From positions 719,760-783,759 of the forward strand of contig PSQN01000001.1 in NCBI GenBank assembly GCA_002989075.1: DNA of 64,000 nt, in the 5' to 3' direction. Shown one piece after another: positions 60,286 to 64,000 of this stretch (within the stretch, counting starts at the first letter, position 1; each line of letters starts with the position of its first letter). Source of the stretch: Arthonia radiata (taxonomy: Eukaryota; Ascomycota; Arthoniomycetes; Arthoniales; Arthoniaceae). The notes under the pieces are model-generated. The model was not told where the DNA came from. It was given only the letters and a program-made list of their open reading frames with translations, and searched no databases. A program made the translations under genes and the position numbers.

Positions 60286-62346
60286 AAAGAATAACTAGAA
60301 GTTAAGTTTAAAAACGAGCTAAATCCAACTACTGAATCTTAAGATAATAGGAAGATACCTCTTAATAAAGAAGAGAGTCCTCTATATAAGAAACAGTATA
60401 TCTTCTCTATATCTTAACAACTAGCGGACGAATCTAAACAAGAACTATACTAAACTAAAGCTCTAGACGAGTCTAACCTTCTTACCGAATTAAATTATAG
60501 AAGTACTAAAGACTCCGGTCGGGTAGATATTGATTGCGCCCAGAAAATAGATTTTATATACAAAAACGCCGACAAAAATTAGTTTAACGAGTTCTATAAT
60601 AATCTAAAACAATACGCCGAACAGACCTTAGTTGTAGTTACTAAAGAGCTTAATAACTTAAAAGAAATAAGAGTATCTAAGAATTAGCCTTTTTAGCTAA
60701 ATACAATATAGTCGAAGCTTAAAGAGCTAGCTAACTAAAAAACGTAAATATTAACCCAGCTACTACTAAGTAGAAAGGTGCTAAAAGAGCGCTGAATATC
60801 GAAGATTAAGTACTCTTTAAAGAGCGAGCCGATTTTTAAAGTCCGCTGAATAGCTAAGTGCTGCCAGTAAAGACCCAACCTTAATTTTATAGAGACCTTT
60901 ATAAATATAGTAAATTTAATTACTTATTAGCTTATACTAGCCTTAGTAGCAGAGAAAGACTAAAAAATAAAGCAATAGGACGTAAAATTAGCTTATTTTA
61001 ACGCAAAGTTAGACAAAATTATCTATATTAAGTAACTAACTAGCCTATTTAATAGAACTAATAAAGTTTATTAAATAAAGAAGGTCCTTTACGGTCTAAA
61101 ACAGATCGGCCGACCGTAAAAAGCCTATCTTTAAGAATTACTAGGGGGAATAGGTTTTAAACCCCTAGTATCCGATTAGTCGGTTTATATTTAAAGAACT
61201 AAAAAGCAGGTAATTTTAATTATCTATATAGATAATATATTAGCTGTATTCGATTCTACCGAAACAATCTCTAAAATCTACTAAGAACTAAATAAGACTC
61301 TTATAGTTAAGAACTTAGAAGACGTTAGTAAGTTTCTAGAAATTAAAATTACTCGAGATCGCCTAGCAAAAACAATTTACCTAGACCAGTCGACTTATTT
61401 GACTAAAATTTTAATTAAATACTTAAAGAAAAACGGCCGAATGCCCGGGAAAATACTGCAACCCGTTAGCTTAAAATTGACACTAAATTTTAACTAAGCT
61501 AGCAGTGCCAATATTTCTAATTATTAGCAATAAATTGGATCAATTTTGTATCTAATAACAAAGATAAGACCCGATATTATCTTTATAACTAGCCTACTAG
61601 CCCGGTATATATCGAATCCTAGCGAGAAGTACTAGAGAGTTTTAAGTAGCCTTTAGGCTTATTTAAATAAAACTTTTAATTTTAGCCTTTACTATAAATC
61701 TCCCTTAATAAACGGTATAACCGGCTATTATAACGTAAATTAGAGGAGAGACCTTAGTACTAGGAAATTGACTACCGGCTATATCTTTCTACTCAAGAAC
61801 GGAGCCCTTAGCTAAAATTTAAAGCTATAAAAACCGGTCGCCTTAAGCTCTTATAAGGCCGAATATATAGCTCTTAAAGAAGCTATAAAAGAACAGTTAT
61901 TTATCCGATTAATTGCTATTAAACTGTCTAGAATTTTTAAAGAAAATTCGATTACTACCGTTTTAGCGGGTACTTTTAAAAAGTCTACGGATAAAAAGAC
62001 TCGGCGGGCTCTAACGTACTAGACAAGCATATATTTATCCGGGTAAGCCAGTTAAATTAGACCGGAGACCTTAGTTTTGCCGGTAAAACTGTTACTTACC
62101 GACAGTAATTCAGTAAAAGAACTTATAAAAAACTCTACCTTTTAAGCTAAATCTAAGTATATTGATATATAGTATCACTATATTAGAGAAAACGTTTAGA
62201 TAGGTCAAATAGAGCTTAAATATGTTTCTACAAAGAAACAATTAGCAGATAGTTTAATAAAACCGATTGACTTAGCTAAAATACTAACGTTTAGAACTTA
62301 AATTAGCTTATAATCCGGCTAAAATAACTAATCGATTAAGAAGGTA
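60286..62346 (+). pseudogene. Copia reverse transcriptase and RNase H remnants (3' half of gag-pol)
   Basis: This continues the Copia polyprotein after element A. Reverse transcriptase blocks are readable: VKLAYFNAKLDKIIYIK, KVLYGLKQIGRP and the active-site region IYIDNILAVFDS (61225-61236), in which the second catalytic Asp has become Asn. RNase H end motifs follow: SSYKAEYIALKEAIKEQ and STKKQLADSLIKPI near 62230-62275. Multiple TAA/TAG stops interrupt the frame, so it is non-functional. Confidence 0.88.
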
Positions 62347-62854
62347 TATTAAAAATTAACTAACTAGCTAGTTAGCTAGAACCTCTAAAGGCCTAGTATA
62401 TTAAATAGATCTTACTAGCTGTCTTAGTTTAAAATAGAATAAGCCTTTTATCTAAAGGATCGGGCTTAGTAGCCCGAGCTTAGGACAAAAAGAAGCATTA
62501 TACAACCTATCTTAGACAGCTGGCCTATAGTCTAAGACAATATAGAATAAACTTAGAGACTAATAGTTTTAAATAGACAGAATTACTGTCTTATATAGTA
62601 AGTTACAAGTTATTTAGCTTCTATTAAAAAGAATAGATATCTAGTAAGTCCTGTATAGGCCGCTAAACTTAGATATATAAGCTAAAATCTCTTTAGAGAA
62701 TTTTAGCTAATAAGACAGACAATATAACAACAGCTTTCCCTTACTACTAAGTATTGTATCTGTACTAAGCCTAAGTATTGTACCAGTCTCAAGCTGGTCT
62801 CGTCTTTCTACTCTTTGTAGTAGTATCCTTCTTCTTTCCTGCACCTTTTTAACA
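62347..62854 (+). repeat. Right (3') LTR of the Copia element, 508 bp
   Basis: It begins TATTAAAAATTAAC (TG mutated to TA) and ends TTTTTAACA. It is the partner of 27662-28169 with identical length. It ends exactly where base composition returns to normal. Confidence 0.92.
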
Positions 62855-63434
62855 GCAATCTCTGCACGCTAGTAGGAATAATTATAATTACAGAGAGCGT
62901 CTAAGGCCACTAAGACTAGCAAAGGAGGTATTTCTCTGTCTAAGGGGTCAAAGGATTTAGAGGCAGGTGTACCTGAGCAGAAGCGTTTCCTATTTCGTTA
63001 CTTCACCTTTGAAATTGCCAGTGACTATTGTCTCATGCTCCAATTGCATTGACGAGATTGTCCGCGTCCGACGAGAGTGAATAGGAATGAATAACCCTAA
63101 CCCTAACGTGCTGTCCTTGTCAGGTTGAGTTGCCGAGTATCCGCCCGAGGGTTTATCAGTGTCAGCACTCGCCAGAGACGAGAAGGGTCTAGGTCTTCAC
63201 AAGATGTCTGCTACGCCCACCTTCTGCTGCTCGTTCCGCTATGCCAACAGCTAAACCGGTTCGCTCCATGGACTCGACATATCATCGTGTCATTTGACTA
63301 CAAGCCCAGAGTCTCGGGTCACATGGATTCCGCGCTCAGGGGTTAGCAAGGCAGCAACTTAGGCACATTGACATGCTCAGTATCTCCCTCCCGACAGCAA
63401 CAGTGTTTTCTTGTGCGCACACGCGTCGCCAATA
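62855..63434. promoter_or_regulatory. Flank between the Copia element and SWF1, with a telomere-like repeat
   Basis: Normal base composition resumes directly at the Copia boundary. The 580 bases should contain the SWF1 promoter and 5' untranslated region. A telomere-like motif, TAACCCTAACCCTAAC, lies at 63092-63107, about 330 bases upstream of the SWF1 start. Open frames at 63125-63346 and on the opposite strand show no recognisable content. Confidence 0.55.
63092..63107. repeat. Interstitial telomere-like repeat (CCCTAA units)
   Basis: Sixteen bases match the fungal telomere repeat TTAGGG in reverse complement (a little over two and a half units). It may be a relic of a repaired break or a telobox-type regulatory element. 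Confidence 0.6.
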
Positions 63435-64000
63435 ATGGGTGTGGTGCGCAAGCTTGCCATTGCCATTCTCTCACTCTCCTTCGTCGTTTTCGTTGCATTG
63501 TTCGGTCGACTACCTGCTCTGAGGCAAGTAGCAGATGCCCGAGAACATTAGAGTAGCATCTGACACGAGTTGCAAAGAACCACCCCAATAGGTCTTCTCT
63601 ACAGGACAGCGTTTGTGCGCCTGCCCAAGCTTCTTCTACATGTCGACCACAGCACGACAAATGGTCGCATTTCTTCGTCACTCTCACGCCTGGTCAATTA
63701 TCTTCTACATGAACAAAACCCAATCGTGCTGGTGTGTTTTGACTGAGTGTTCGTGCAAACTAGTCCGTTAAGATCTAATATCTCTCACAACAGATATTTT
63801 TCCTCTCTATATTGTCTGGCAGCGCTCTCATCTTCCTCTCCAGCGCTTGGCCTGTACTCTCAGCTGCGCAGCAAGCCTTCGTCCTGATCCTTCTCCCTCT
63901 TCCCTACGTCTTCACGTACCTGTGCTGCACGTCGACAGCCTCTTACATCACGTATACGAATCACGATGCAAGGCTTGCAGATTATCCATTCGACTACACG
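63435..64000 (+). CDS. SWF1: SWF1-type DHHC palmitoyltransferase, first three exons (truncated by window edge)
   Basis: Swf1 is an ER multi-pass protein S-acyltransferase that palmitoylates membrane-proximal cysteines, for example of SNAREs. Exons 63435-63523, 63605-63731 and 63794-64000 join in phase and give 141 residues, still open at the edge. The N-terminus is a signal-anchor-like helix ending VALFGRLPALR, characteristic of fungal Swf1. Exon 2 ends YLLHEQNPIVL; exon 3 continues IFFLSILSGSALIFLSSAW, a further hydrophobic helix (AFVLILLPLPYVFTYLCC) and SYITYTNHDARLADYPFDYT. This matches the stretch just before the cysteine-rich DHHC domain, which lies outside the window, so the catalytic Cys is not seen. 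The first intron uses a GC donor (GAG|GCAAGT) with a normal AG acceptor. Confidence 0.85.

Larger units (their letters stand above)
27662..62854 (+). mobile_element. Outer Ty1/Copia LTR retrotransposon, RIP-degraded and split by nested Gypsy elements
   Basis: Two 508-bp LTRs (27662-28169 and 62347-62854) align along their whole length with C/T and G/A differences. The flanking 5-bp duplications are GCGAT (27657-27661) and GCAAT (62855-62859), differing by one transition. Removing the nested Gypsy element A and its duplication leaves about 5,415 bp, a normal Copia size. Order: LTR, gag with zinc knuckle, protease/integrase, [29.8 kb insertion], reverse transcriptase, RNase H, LTR. Integrase before reverse transcriptase is the Copia order. 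No frame is intact, so it cannot encode its own proteins. Confidence 0.93.

Overview
The window looks like nuclear DNA of a filamentous ascomycete, probably a Dothideomycete. Intron-containing genes are dense and have short introns (about 49 to 143 bases). The recognisable proteins are typical Pezizomycotina products: CreC, Zds, GEM1/Miro and a vma-3 type proteolipid. One 36 kb block is very AT-rich and full of stop codons, as expected after repeat-induced point mutation (RIP). The class assignment is inference; the gene and repeat structures below are read from the sequence.

Left gene-rich arm (1-26,370). In order: the 5' end of a single-pass membrane protein gene running off the left edge (-); S-(hydroxymethyl)glutathione dehydrogenase (-, 5 exons); a 503-residue fungal protein of unknown function with a PPxY-type motif (-); V-ATPase proteolipid subunit c (+, 5 exons); mitochondrial ribosomal protein L16 (-); replication factor C large subunit (+); an alpha-arrestin with PY motifs (-, 6 exons); a CreC-type WD40 protein (-); the mitochondrial Rho GTPase GEM1/Miro (+); a Zds-family protein (+); and an RBR-type RING E3 ligase (+). 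These are mostly housekeeping genes for DNA replication, vacuolar acidification, mitochondrial translation and dynamics, formaldehyde detoxification, ubiquitin signalling and mitotic control. Three members belong to ubiquitin-linked families: the arrestin (an adaptor for HECT ligases), CreC (partner of the CreB deubiquitinase) and the RBR ligase.

Repeat block (about 26,868-62,854). After an unclassified AT-rich relic, a single nested stack of LTR retrotransposons fills 35 kb. An outer Ty1/Copia element (508-bp LTRs) is split by a Ty3/Gypsy element 'A' (196-bp LTRs, minus strand). A is split in turn by three further insertions: Gypsy 'D' (about 471-bp LTRs, plus), Gypsy 'B' (same family as A, plus) and Gypsy 'E' (same family as D, minus). 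Every element has paired LTRs of matching length and 5-bp target-site duplications. Subtracting the inserts gives 8,016 bp for A against 8,012 bp for B, and about 5.4 kb for the Copia element. All coding regions are broken by RIP-type C-to-T and G-to-A changes. D also lacks about 0.95 kb covering the integrase core.

Right arm (62,855-64,000). Normal base composition returns abruptly at the Copia boundary. A 16-bp telomere-like repeat lies upstream of the first three exons of a SWF1-type palmitoyltransferase gene (+), which contains a GC-AG intron and continues past the right edge.

I found no tRNA, rRNA, CRISPR array or biosynthetic gene cluster. The most unusual content is the four-level retroelement stack and a roughly 2-kb unexplained 3' region carried by both family-1 Gypsy copies.
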